Positions 1-5,873 of a DNA stretch of 7,953 nt are shown here, piece by piece. The translations under genes and the position numbers were made by a program. The DNA comes from Saprospiraceae bacterium UBA2365. GTDB taxonomy: Bacteria; Bacteroidota; Bacteroidia; Chitinophagales; Saprospiraceae. The first letter of the stretch is position 1. Each line of letters starts with the position of its first letter. The stretch lies in NCBI GenBank assembly GCA_002344345.1, contig DDTL01000024.1, positions 1 to 7,953 of the forward strand. The letters are read 5' to 3'. The notes under the pieces are model-generated. The model was given only the letters and a program-made list of their open reading frames with translations. It searched no databases and was not told the DNA's origin.

Positions 1-2
1 CT

Positions 3-47
3 GCGAAAGGTCAGTTAATAATTAAAATCAGGAAAATAGAATATTAA
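3..47 (+). CDS. possible C-terminal end of an upstream gene (partial)
   Basis: The frame beginning at base 3 is open from the window edge to a TAA at 45-47 and reads AKGQLIIKIRKIEY. This is a plausible beta-strand-like protein end and would stop four bases before the TTG start of the next gene, as expected inside an operon. Only 14 residues are visible and the other two frames also run open for a few codons (stops at 16-18 and 23-25), so the frame choice is a guess. No family can be named. Confidence 0.2.
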   Translation, partial: AKGQLIIKIRKIEY

Positions 48-51
48 CATT

Positions 52-831
52 TTGGAAAGTATTAGAAAATATGGAGATCCTCCTTATCGTACTGCCCTGG
101 TTCATGGTGGTCCGGGAGCTGCCGGAGAGATGAGGCCTTTAGCTGAGCAATTGGTTGCACATACAGGAGTACTTGAATGCATTCAAACCAAAATGACTAT
201 TGTTGATCAGGTCGAAGAGCTGAAAGAACAGCTTTTGTTTTTTGGAGAAGAACCCAAAATTTTGATCGGATACAGTTGGGGAGCCTGGCTGAGCTGTTTG
301 GTCGCTGCCCGATACCCTTTTTTGGTCAACAAGCTCATACTTGTCAGTGCGGGCTCATTCAGTCAAAAACATAACGGGGATTTGATGAAAATCCGGTTTT
401 CCAGATTGGATCAACAAGATAAAACTGCTGCCGAAACCCTGATGTCAGCGCTTGAACATAAAAATCCCGCTTCTGAAGATCTTGAAAAACTTGGCTTGCT
501 GATGAGAAAAGCAGATGCCTTTGAACTGCTGGAATTCGATCAATCTTTTGTTGATATCAATGTGGAAATGTTTCAGGCTGTGTGGTCTGAGGCCGCTCAT
601 TTGCGGAATACCGGCCAATTATTAAAGATCTGCCGTCAAATATGTTGTCCGGTTATTGCTTTCCATGGTTTGGAGGATCCACATCCGGTGAAGGGTGTTG
701 AAATACCGCTTACTGCCTGTCTGGCAGATTTTCGTATGATCAAATTGGAAAAATGTGGTCATACCCCCTGGATCGAAAAGTACGCCCGGGAAAGATTTTT
801 GGCATGCCTTACGACAGAATTATCCTGGTAG
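52..831 (+). CDS. alpha/beta hydrolase, proline-iminopeptidase-like
   Basis: A 259-residue alpha/beta hydrolase with no signal peptide, so probably cytoplasmic. The oxyanion-hole motif HGGPG lies at residues 18-22, as in proline iminopeptidases and related hydrolases. The nucleophile elbow is GYSWG with Ser75, the acid is probably Asp209 (GLEDP), and the catalytic His is His237 (CGHTPW), so the full triad is present. The stretch from about residue 105 to 185 would form the cap that sets substrate choice; the substrate cannot be read from sequence. The start is TTG: an in-frame stop at 37-39 leaves only this or non-standard codons before the HGGPG strand, and the next ATG (130) would cut off the oxyanion motif. 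It is separated from the following genes by 432 bases and is more GC-rich by eye than most of them, so it is probably not part of their operon. Confidence 0.88.
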   Translation: MESIRKYGDPPYRTALVHGGPGAAGEMRPLAEQLVAHTGVLECIQTKMTIVDQVEELKEQLLFFGEEPKILIGYSWGAWLSCLVAARYPFLVNKLILVSAGSFSQKHNGDLMKIRFSRLDQQDKTAAETLMSALEHKNPASEDLEKLGLLMRKADAFELLEFDQSFVDINVEMFQAVWSEAAHLRNTGQLLKICRQICCPVIAFHGLEDPHPVKGVEIPLTACLADFRMIKLEKCGHTPWIEKYARERFLACLTTELSW

Positions 832-989
832 TTTGCCCGTTTCTTAACCAATCGATTTCTGACATTTCCCAGGTGCCTGCGATGAAACCCGGGTATAATA
901 GTTTGGTTAGACTTTAAATCTATTTGCCTCACTTTATGATAATTACTCAGAATAGGATGCAGGAAATTTTAAAAACCTGAACGGTGATA

Positions 990-997
990 TATATTTG
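990..997 (+). promoter_or_regulatory. candidate Bacteroidota promoter -7 element
   Basis: TATATTTG matches the TAnnTTTG -7 consensus of the primary sigma factor in Bacteroidota. No good TTG or TTTG -33 element is seen at the usual distance upstream; only an ATTTTAAA stretch lies there. It sits just before the small ORF at 1006 and about 270 bases before the regulator, which it might serve through a long leader. The motif is short and can arise by chance in AT-rich DNA. Confidence 0.25.
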
Positions 998-1005
998 TTG
1001 TGACT

Positions 1006-1089
1006 ATGGACAAGTTATTACAGGATTGGAGCCCGGCTTTTAATTATTTTGGTGAAATTAAAAAGATCCGTAGTTTTATCCGGGCTTAG
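1006..1089 (+). CDS. possible 27-residue small ORF or gene remnant
   Basis: An ATG at 1006 opens 27 codons ending in TAG at 1087-1089; the peptide starts MDKLLQDWSPAFNYF and ends in a basic stretch (KKIRSFIRA). Its composition is protein-like, with aromatic and charged residues, and a TAnnTTTG box ends nine bases before the start, which would make the mRNA nearly leaderless. It matches no family I recognise. Reading past the stop in the same frame gives two further short segments separated by stops, so it could be the broken start of a lost gene. Equally it may be a chance ORF. Confidence 0.2.
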   Translation: MDKLLQDWSPAFNYFGEIKKIRSFIRA

Positions 1090-1172
1090 GTTGGGCAGAG
1101 TGAATGGAATGAGCGTGCTTCCGCTTAGGCTTCAGGGAGAAAAGGAAGATGGTCATCACCGCTGTAAAACAT

Positions 1173-1217
1173 GCGCTATGAAAACAAGCCTCCTATCGTC
1201 GGCTCGTATCATAGCGC
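1173..1217. repeat. 9-bp perfect inverted repeat (hairpin)
   Basis: GCGCTATGA at 1173-1181 is perfectly complementary to TCATAGCGC at 1209-1217, enclosing 27 bases. Inside the loop AGCC (1187-1190) can pair with GGCT (1201-1204), giving a two-tier hairpin. There is no T-tract after it, so it is not a typical terminator. It is followed at once by GACCGTTGTGCGTCATT. Folded single strands of this kind occur at recombination sites and in structured RNA leaders; neither is shown here. The stem ends 47 bases before the regulator start codon. Confidence 0.6.
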
Positions 1218-1263
1218 GACCGTTGTGCGTCATTATAAGGACAAACCAAAACAAGATAATTAT

Positions 1264-1833
1264 ATGGAAAATGAAATTATAAAATACCTTTCAAAGTACA
1301 TTCCAATTACAAAAGAAATGGAAGACGTAATAATTGAAAGCGGATTTATAAAGTCTTTTAAGAAAGGTACCATTCTGCTTGAAGAAGGCAAAATGTCGAA
1401 TGAATGCTATTTTATCATAAAGGGCTGTGTCAGAAGTTTTCATATCAAAGATGGCGAAGAAAAAACAACGGAATTCTATACCGAAGAAGAGGCTGTTACA
1501 CCCTCTGCATACGGGAAAAGAACTCCTTCGGCGCATTATCTGGAATGTTTAGAAGACACGCTTTCAGGGGTAGGCACTCCCGAACTTGAAACCGAGTTGT
1601 ACCAAAAATTTCCACAACTCGAATCATTAACCCGGGCGCTAGTTGAGGCGATAATGGCCAAACAGCAGGACACGATTGACTATTTTAAAATGTCATCGCC
1701 CGAGGAACGGTATCTAAATTTTATAAAATTCAGGCCTAATTTGATTCAGCGGGTGCCACAACACCAGATTGCCAGTTACCTGGGAATTAAGCCCGAATCG
1801 CTGAGCAGGATTCGTAAAAGAATAATGAAATAA
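1264..1833 (+). CDS. Crp/Fnr-family transcriptional regulator
   Basis: A 189-residue cytoplasmic DNA-binding regulator of the size usual for short Bacteroidota Crp/Fnr proteins. Residues about 28-110 form a cyclic-nucleotide-binding-like beta-barrel: KKGTILLEEG, then CYFIIKGCVRSF. The region 75-100 where a phosphate-binding cassette would lie (EEEAVTPSAYGKRTPS) lacks the canonical Gly-Glu and Arg-Ser-Ala pattern, so classical cAMP binding is doubtful. Residues about 115-145 fit the dimerisation helix, and 166-187 the helix-turn-helix (QHQIASYLGIKPESLSRIRK). The cysteines (48, 55, 95) do not form an FNR-type iron-sulfur cluster pattern. The ATG at 1264 is chosen because the barrel begins properly from it; the in-frame ATG at 1171 would add 31 residues lying within the hairpin region. 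It precedes, in the same direction, a seven-gene run it may control. Confidence 0.88.
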   Translation: MENEIIKYLSKYIPITKEMEDVIIESGFIKSFKKGTILLEEGKMSNECYFIIKGCVRSFHIKDGEEKTTEFYTEEEAVTPSAYGKRTPSAHYLECLEDTLSGVGTPELETELYQKFPQLESLTRALVEAIMAKQQDTIDYFKMSSPEERYLNFIKFRPNLIQRVPQHQIASYLGIKPESLSRIRKRIMK

Positions 1834-1886
1834 AAATTCCACCACCTGTATTTCTTAACTTAAGTCAACGAATTAGCCTATCAAGG

Positions 1887-1932
1887 TACTGTAATTTTGT
1901 GTTGTAATAATTGTTCAACTTAAATTACAGTA
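1887..1932. repeat. 11-bp perfect inverted repeat, putative operator or leader hairpin
   Basis: TACTGTAATTT at 1887-1897 and AAATTACAGTA at 1922-1932 are exact reverse complements with a 24-base spacer. GTTG (1901-1904) and CAAC (1916-1919) can pair inside it. The left arm overlaps the candidate -7 box and the right arm ends two bases before the ATG at 1935. If the -7 box is used, the left arm lies outside the transcript, favouring a protein-binding site; if transcription starts upstream, the mRNA could fold and hide the start codon. The upstream Crp/Fnr-type protein is a natural candidate ligand, by inference only. Confidence 0.6.
1892..1899 (+). promoter_or_regulatory. candidate promoter -7 element (TAnnTTTG)
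   Basis: TAATTTTG is a perfect match to the Bacteroidota TAnnTTTG element, 35 bases before the ATG at 1935, which would give a leader of about 30 bases. A clear TTG -33 element is missing; the expected place holds the CTTAACTTAAG near-palindrome, which would suit an activator-dependent promoter. Confidence 0.45.
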
Positions 1933-1934
1933 AA

Positions 1935-2576
1935 ATGAAAACAATAACAAAAAGAATTACGATGGCAATTTTATTTGCATTGTCATTTACAAGTATGTTT
2001 GGTCAAAACCAAACTAAACAAAGTTCTGAAACATCAACAGAACGAAAATTCTCTGTAAGCACATCATGGTTGAGTTTTGCCAACTTTGGAGAAGAAAAAA
2101 CCAACACGCACCATTACGAATTACACGTTGGTTACCAGCTAACTCCAAAAGACCGGATTGGCATTAAAGCAGCCACATGGAAGCTGTTTGCCCCGATGGG
2201 CATGCCCATGAAAGAGCAGCTCAAATTCGACGAAGTTAATTTCTATCCCGGCCGGCTCCGTGAAAACGGACTTGGCGTTACTTACCAGCGAAAGCTTTGG
2301 AAAGGCTTGTTTGCCTCGGTTGAAGTTCTGCCTCAATTGAAAACTTACCTGGATGAAAATGGAACGAAAATCGGAAATGGTTTTAAATTATATACTTCGT
2401 ATCATCTGGGGTATCAAATCTCCTTTTTCAAAGACCTTTTTTACCTTGAACCTCAGGTTCATTGCCAGTACTGGCCCATCGACACCAATACACCCCAAAG
2501 TTTTAAAGAAATGGATGACAAATGGAATAATTATTTCCTGTTTGAACCCAACTTATATATCGGGTTTAAATTTTAA
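1935..2576 (+). CDS. putative outer-membrane beta-barrel protein, exported
   Basis: A 213-residue exported protein of no family I can name. Residues 1-23 form a signal peptide: basic start (KTITKR), hydrophobic core (AILFALSFTSMF) and probable cleavage at FG/Q. The mature part has alternating strand-like segments, for example FSVSTSWLSFANF, YELHVGYQL, NGLGVTYQRK, GLFASVEVL and GYQISFF, and ends in EPNLYIGFKF with a C-terminal Phe, a common outer-membrane beta-barrel ending. About eight strands fit this length. The ATG at 1935 is preferred over one eight codons upstream because the signal peptide begins there; the upstream ATG (1911) lies within the inverted repeat. It heads the seven-gene run, 12 bases before the methyltransferase. 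A role as a pore, receptor or structural barrel cannot be separated from sequence. Confidence 0.75.
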   Translation: MKTITKRITMAILFALSFTSMFGQNQTKQSSETSTERKFSVSTSWLSFANFGEEKTNTHHYELHVGYQLTPKDRIGIKAATWKLFAPMGMPMKEQLKFDEVNFYPGRLRENGLGVTYQRKLWKGLFASVEVLPQLKTYLDENGTKIGNGFKLYTSYHLGYQISFFKDLFYLEPQVHCQYWPIDTNTPQSFKEMDDKWNNYFLFEPNLYIGFKF

Positions 2577-2588
2577 AATGCAGAAGCC

Positions 2589-3221
2589 ATGTATAAAGAC
2601 GAAAAATTCTGGGATAGAATCGCTTCGAAATACGACAGAATTGAACAAAGCGATATTGCGTATGCGATTTTTATTGAAAAAGTCAGAACGTATTTAAAAG
2701 CCGATGACATGATTATGGATTTTGGCTGTGGCACCGGGCTGGTTTGTAACGAAATTGCCGGAAATGTGGGATTTGTTCATGCAATAGATATATCTACCAA
2801 AATGATTGATATCTGTAAATTTAAAGCATCGGAACGTAATATTCAAAACATTGATTTTGCGCGTACCACAATATTTGATGAGAAATTTAGAATAGGCTCA
2901 TTTGATGCAATTATTGCTTTTAATATTTTCCACTTACTGGATGAACCTCACAAGTACATTCAAAGAATATATCAAATCCTGAAACCAGGAGGATTCATAT
3001 TATCATCAACTCCATGCATGAGTGAAGCCTCTTTATTAAAAAATGTTCTGAAATTCTTTTCACTCCTGGGTGTAACCCCAAAATTAAATTCATTTACCAG
3101 TTCTGAAATGGAACAATTATTCTTGAACGTTTCATTTAAAACGTTAGAATTGAACAAGTTAAAACCGAAGTCGCCTCAATATCTGTGCATTTCGCAAAAG
3201 CATGGCATAAACAACAATTAG
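2589..3221 (+). CDS. class I SAM-dependent methyltransferase
   Basis: A 210-residue cytoplasmic methyltransferase of the UbiE/Methyltransf_11-like type. The N-terminal FWDRIASKYDRIE (7-19) is the usual lead-in. Motif I, the SAM-binding loop, is DFGCGTG at 44-50; the acidic residue that contacts the ribose is Asp67 in HAIDIS; the FDAIIAFNIFHLL segment at 105-117 and LKPGGFILSS at 131-140 complete the Rossmann core. The rest (145-210) is probably a substrate-binding region and is not recognisable, so the acceptor (lipid, quinone, small molecule or protein) is unknown. It is the only non-exported product in a run of envelope genes, 12 bases after the beta-barrel gene and 42 before the next lipoprotein, so its job may be modification of a cell-surface lipid or metabolite, which is inference. 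Confidence 0.88.
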   Translation: MYKDEKFWDRIASKYDRIEQSDIAYAIFIEKVRTYLKADDMIMDFGCGTGLVCNEIAGNVGFVHAIDISTKMIDICKFKASERNIQNIDFARTTIFDEKFRIGSFDAIIAFNIFHLLDEPHKYIQRIYQILKPGGFILSSTPCMSEASLLKNVLKFFSLLGVTPKLNSFTSSEMEQLFLNVSFKTLELNKLKPKSPQYLCISQKHGINNN

Positions 3222-3263
3222 TCTTTAATTTTCAAGATTCAATAACAATAAAAACTCAAAATC

Positions 3264-3710
3264 ATGAAAACAAATAAAACCTTTTTCAACGGATTGGTTC
3301 TTTTATCGTTACTTTCAATTGTTTCATGCAATACCAATAAAAATTCAGAACCACTGAAATTATCTGGTAAATGGATTATGACAGTAACAGAAGTAAACAA
3401 TCAAAACTCAATCGACAACTCAATATTCAAGACAGATACAACCTTTAATTCATTATTTCGGGGGTTGACATATATTCCCCAAAACAGTGAATGGAGTTTT
3501 GTGAATGATTCTGTTTTGATTGTAAGAACCCAAAACAACCAAACTTATAAACCAGATACCCTGGTTTATAAAATCAGCCAGAAAGGCGACACATTGAAGG
3601 TGTTTTCGAAAGATGGAGTAGAAAAATTCCCGATAAAGGCTTTGTCTGCCAACCGGTTTGAATTAGATTTTGGAGACCAGACCGTTACATACCAATTAAA
3701 CAGAAAATAA
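3264..3710 (+). CDS. small lipocalin-like lipoprotein
   Basis: A 148-residue lipoprotein. A basic N-terminus and hydrophobic stretch (LVLLSLLSIVSC) end in a lipobox with Cys22 as the lipidated residue. The mature part begins NTNKNSEP and then has LSGKWIMT (about 33-40), the G-x-W start typical of lipocalin-like folds, followed by a series of short strands: EWSFVNDSVLIVRT, DTLVYKISQKGDTLKVF, ANRFELDF and QTVTYQLN. This all-beta pattern matches Bacteroidota lipocalin-like lipoproteins, which may bind small hydrophobic ligands or act as inhibitors; neither is shown. No acidic export signal for the cell surface is evident right after the Cys, so it may face the periplasm. It sits 26 bases before the metallopeptidase-like gene and could be its partner or inhibitor. 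Confidence 0.7.
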   Translation: MKTNKTFFNGLVLLSLLSIVSCNTNKNSEPLKLSGKWIMTVTEVNNQNSIDNSIFKTDTTFNSLFRGLTYIPQNSEWSFVNDSVLIVRTQNNQTYKPDTLVYKISQKGDTLKVFSKDGVEKFPIKALSANRFELDFGDQTVTYQLNRK

Positions 3711-3736
3711 CAATACAATATCATAAAAGCATTCAA

Positions 3737-5008
3737 ATGAAAGCTATAACGCTATCAATTTATACATTTTTCATATTCAGTATGGCATACAGCCAGGACT
3801 ACATCGACATTTTGAAATTACCAAAACCTGACAGCACAGGTTCTATCTGGAATTCGTTTTATGAACAGAACGACAAAATTATGGTTTTGTCTGACAAATA
3901 CTTGAATGACAAGGAGTACAAAAGAATGTATGGTTATTTCCTTCTCGATACTATGCTTAAAGCAAAACCCGAATCGCAGTTAAATGAAGCCGATTATAAA
4001 AAACCATTATTGATTTTTGGTCCAGTCAATGGTTTCAAAAATTGGAACAAGTTTAATGTATTGGTAATCAAAGAAAAAAATGGATTTTCCTTTCTTAATA
4101 CTCATTACAACGGGTTAAATGACGGCGTTTATTACAGTTCTCCCAACCGAATGGTATATACAGGAAATTCACTTCAGCCGGTATGGGAACTTCAATCACA
4201 GCCTAAATATTATAAATATACAATAGTTAGTAATAATGAGAGAATCATTATAGGCGATTATGATCCTACAACAGAATTTAAAATTGATCTGGTAGCTATA
4301 AGGAATAACAACTACAAGGAAGAAAATACAAAGTATCTGAAAATATATTCCTCAAAAAAAATCAGTGCTGATTTAAAAGCGAAATTTATTTCGAAGACAG
4401 ATTCAATATTCTCAGAAATATGCAATAAGCTAACAATCTCTCCACCTGACCACCAAATTATTTGCTATTTGCACTCAGAGCCCAATGAAGCCACCTTTTT
4501 TGCCAACTTCTATTTTATGCAAGGATTTGGAGTTTTACCATTGGAAAGGACTTTTGGAACAGTATTCATGAAGCAGCTACACTGCGTAGGTCTCAATCTG
4601 GATATAATCAGGCACGAAGGCTTCCATGCTCTATGGGATGAATCTGTCGGCCTGTCAATAAATGCTTTTTTTAGCGAAGGAATACAGGAATATTACCAAT
4701 GGGGACAAGATACTGCAATAGTAAACAACAATATTCGGATTTTGAAAAAATATAAAGACTATGATATTACTGACCTAGTTCTGAAGGGCGAAATTCAGAA
4801 TTTTTGGGGAGGTCCGGCTGAAAATAATTGGCCAATCGCTTATCCGTTGTCAGGATTATTCGTGAAATATCTGGTTGAGAAATGGGGACTTGAGTCATTT
4901 AAGAATATGTATATCATTGAAGACAAAACAGTTGCTTTCAGGAAAACATATAATAAGTCAACAGAAGAATTGATTTGTGATTTCAGAAATTATGTAATAA
5001 ACAAATAA
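3737..5008 (+). CDS. secreted gluzincin-type metallopeptidase-like protein (peptidase MA-like)
   Basis: A 423-residue exported protein. Residues 1-19 are a signal peptide with likely cleavage at AYS/Q. The C-terminal half carries the zinc-peptidase signature RHEGFH, with the HExxH ligands at His293 and His297 and catalytic Glu294, followed by FSEGIQEYYQWG, where Glu314 fits the third zinc ligand of gluzincins (family pattern W/F-x-E-G-x-x-x-Y). AYPLSGLFVKYLVEKWG at about 368-384 matches the downstream helix typical of peptidase MA-like proteins. The N-terminal 20-200 is an extra domain with strand-like segments (GFSFLNTHYNGLN) that I do not recognise. The protein should act in the periplasm or outside the cell; its substrate is unknown. 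The gene is visibly AT-rich, and it lies seven bases before the propeller gene, so the two are probably co-translated. Confidence 0.8.
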   Translation: MKAITLSIYTFFIFSMAYSQDYIDILKLPKPDSTGSIWNSFYEQNDKIMVLSDKYLNDKEYKRMYGYFLLDTMLKAKPESQLNEADYKKPLLIFGPVNGFKNWNKFNVLVIKEKNGFSFLNTHYNGLNDGVYYSSPNRMVYTGNSLQPVWELQSQPKYYKYTIVSNNERIIIGDYDPTTEFKIDLVAIRNNNYKEENTKYLKIYSSKKISADLKAKFISKTDSIFSEICNKLTISPPDHQIICYLHSEPNEATFFANFYFMQGFGVLPLERTFGTVFMKQLHCVGLNLDIIRHEGFHALWDESVGLSINAFFSEGIQEYYQWGQDTAIVNNNIRILKKYKDYDITDLVLKGEIQNFWGGPAENNWPIAYPLSGLFVKYLVEKWGLESFKNMYIIEDKTVAFRKTYNKSTEELICDFRNYVINK

Positions 5009-5015
5009 CATAGCC

Positions 5016-5873
5016 ATGAGAAAATCATCAATATTTGCCCTTATTTTGCTGCATTGGGGTTATTTAGCATATTCACAAACTATACCGGTTGACAGCATGT
5101 ATTTGGGTCACAAACCTCCCGGAGCAACTCCTGAAAAATTCAACCTGCCAGTTACCAAAGGTTCTTTTGCAGCCGAAAGAATCGCCATTTCAAACGATGG
5201 GACGGAAATTTATTATTCCGAAGTGAAGAGCTATTATCCTGCAACCGGCGATACCATTAAGTATTACAGGTATTTAGATAACAAATGGACCGGGCCTTTT
5301 AATTTATTTGCGGGTTATCTTTCACCGGCCCTGACCACTAAAGGAGACACTATGTTTTTTGAAACAGCCAAATCGGACTACGAAACCTTTTACTCCGTCA
5401 AAAAAGGAAATCACTGGTCAGCCCCTCGACGAATGCTTAAAAATCTGAATTCGTCGCATTATTTACAGGTTACCGACTTAGGCAATTATTTTATTTCATC
5501 GGTTGCTGAAGATGGCGTTGGTGCCGCAGACTGGTGCAAGATGGTAATTTCACAAGCAGATACCCTGGTGCATAGTTTGGGTAAACCATTGAATACCGAC
5601 AAAGATAACCTGGACTTTTACATGGCCAGAGACGAATCGTTTATGATAATTGCTACTGGTTCAGGGTTAGCCATTAGTTATAAAAAAAGCGATGGAGGAT
5701 GGACCAGTCCACAAAATCTGGGTAAGGAAATCAACTTTGGACTGGGGAGCTGGGGCCCGTATGTAACAGCCGATCGTAAATACCTGTTTTATTCCACCGG
5801 AACCAAACCCGATTATTCCGATACAGGAATTTATTGGGTCAAATTTGACCAATTTAAAACGTTCGCACCATGA
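5016..5873 (+). CDS. secreted PD40 (WD40-like) beta-propeller protein
   Basis: A 285-residue exported protein. Signal peptide 1-20 with likely cleavage at AYS/Q. The mature start YLGHKPPGATPEKF closely follows the LGQ-PPG-TPE-F opening of Bacteroidota PD40 proteins. Propeller-blade elements are visible: ISNDGTEIYYSE (58-69), LTTKGDTMFFET (106-117), DLGNYFISS (154-162), ARDESFMIIAT (204-214) and TADRKYLFYSTG (251-262), each a turn followed by two strands. The recurring W-x-x-P-x-N-L motif (WTGPFNL, WTSPQNLG) also marks repeats. Four to five blades fit this length. Such propellers usually scaffold protein or peptide binding rather than catalyse. Its stop overlaps the next start by four bases (ATGA), so it is likely coupled with the DUF4932-like lipoprotein and may deliver substrates to it or to the upstream peptidase. 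Confidence 0.82.
   Translation: MRKSSIFALILLHWGYLAYSQTIPVDSMYLGHKPPGATPEKFNLPVTKGSFAAERIAISNDGTEIYYSEVKSYYPATGDTIKYYRYLDNKWTGPFNLFAGYLSPALTTKGDTMFFETAKSDYETFYSVKKGNHWSAPRRMLKNLNSSHYLQVTDLGNYFISSVAEDGVGAADWCKMVISQADTLVHSLGKPLNTDKDNLDFYMARDESFMIIATGSGLAISYKKSDGGWTSPQNLGKEINFGLGSWGPYVTADRKYLFYSTGTKPDYSDTGIYWVKFDQFKTFAP

Larger units (their letters stand above)
832..1263. other. long intergenic region without a convincing gene
   Basis: This 432-base stretch has no ORF resembling a known protein. The longest reading frame (1049-1282) has an unusual composition, overlaps the regulator start and looks spurious. What it does hold: a TAnnTTTG match at 990-997, a 27-codon ORF at 1006-1089, a 7-bp inverted repeat (AGCCCGG at 1030-1036 with CCGGGCT at 1080-1086), and a strong 9-bp stem at 1173-1217 with an adjacent TTGTGCGT. 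No clear Rho-independent terminator was found after the hydrolase at 831. It could be a decayed gene or a junction where DNA has been gained. Confidence 0.6.
1834..1934. promoter_or_regulatory. intergenic control region upstream of the seven-gene run
   Basis: These 101 bases separate the regulator from the first exported protein and are the largest gap within the downstream block. They contain the near-palindrome CTTAACTTAAG (1854-1864), a TAnnTTTG box (1892-1899) and an 11-bp inverted repeat (1887-1932). No T-rich terminator hairpin is evident after the regulator stop, so read-through transcription is possible. Confidence 0.5.

Noticed and set aside
894..905. TATAAT and TAGTTTG near 894-905 as a promoter
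   Set aside because: TAGTTTG is one base short of TAnnTTTG, and TATAAT has no properly spaced -35 element; TATAAT is not the main Bacteroidota signal.
1030..1086. AGCCCGG/CCGGGCT inverted repeat as a terminator
   Set aside because: The 7-bp stem has a 43-base loop and no T-tract, too weak for a terminator.
1173..1230. Canonical integron attC site
   Set aside because: No upstream RYYYAAC-type box complementary to the GTTGTGC edge is present and no integrase gene is in the window, so only a loose resemblance is claimed.
1171..1263. 31-residue N-terminal extension of the regulator from ATG 1171
   Set aside because: The extension is encoded by the hairpin and its flank, does not look like Crp/Fnr sequence, and the family starts naturally at ATG 1264.
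1049..1282. 77-residue ORF in the long gap
   Set aside because: It overlaps the regulator start in another frame, spans the hairpin, and its composition (rich in Leu, Arg, Ser and Ile without pattern) does not look like a real protein.
2353..2697. 114-residue + strand ORF across the barrel and methyltransferase genes
   Set aside because: It overlaps two well-supported genes in another frame and has no recognisable domain.
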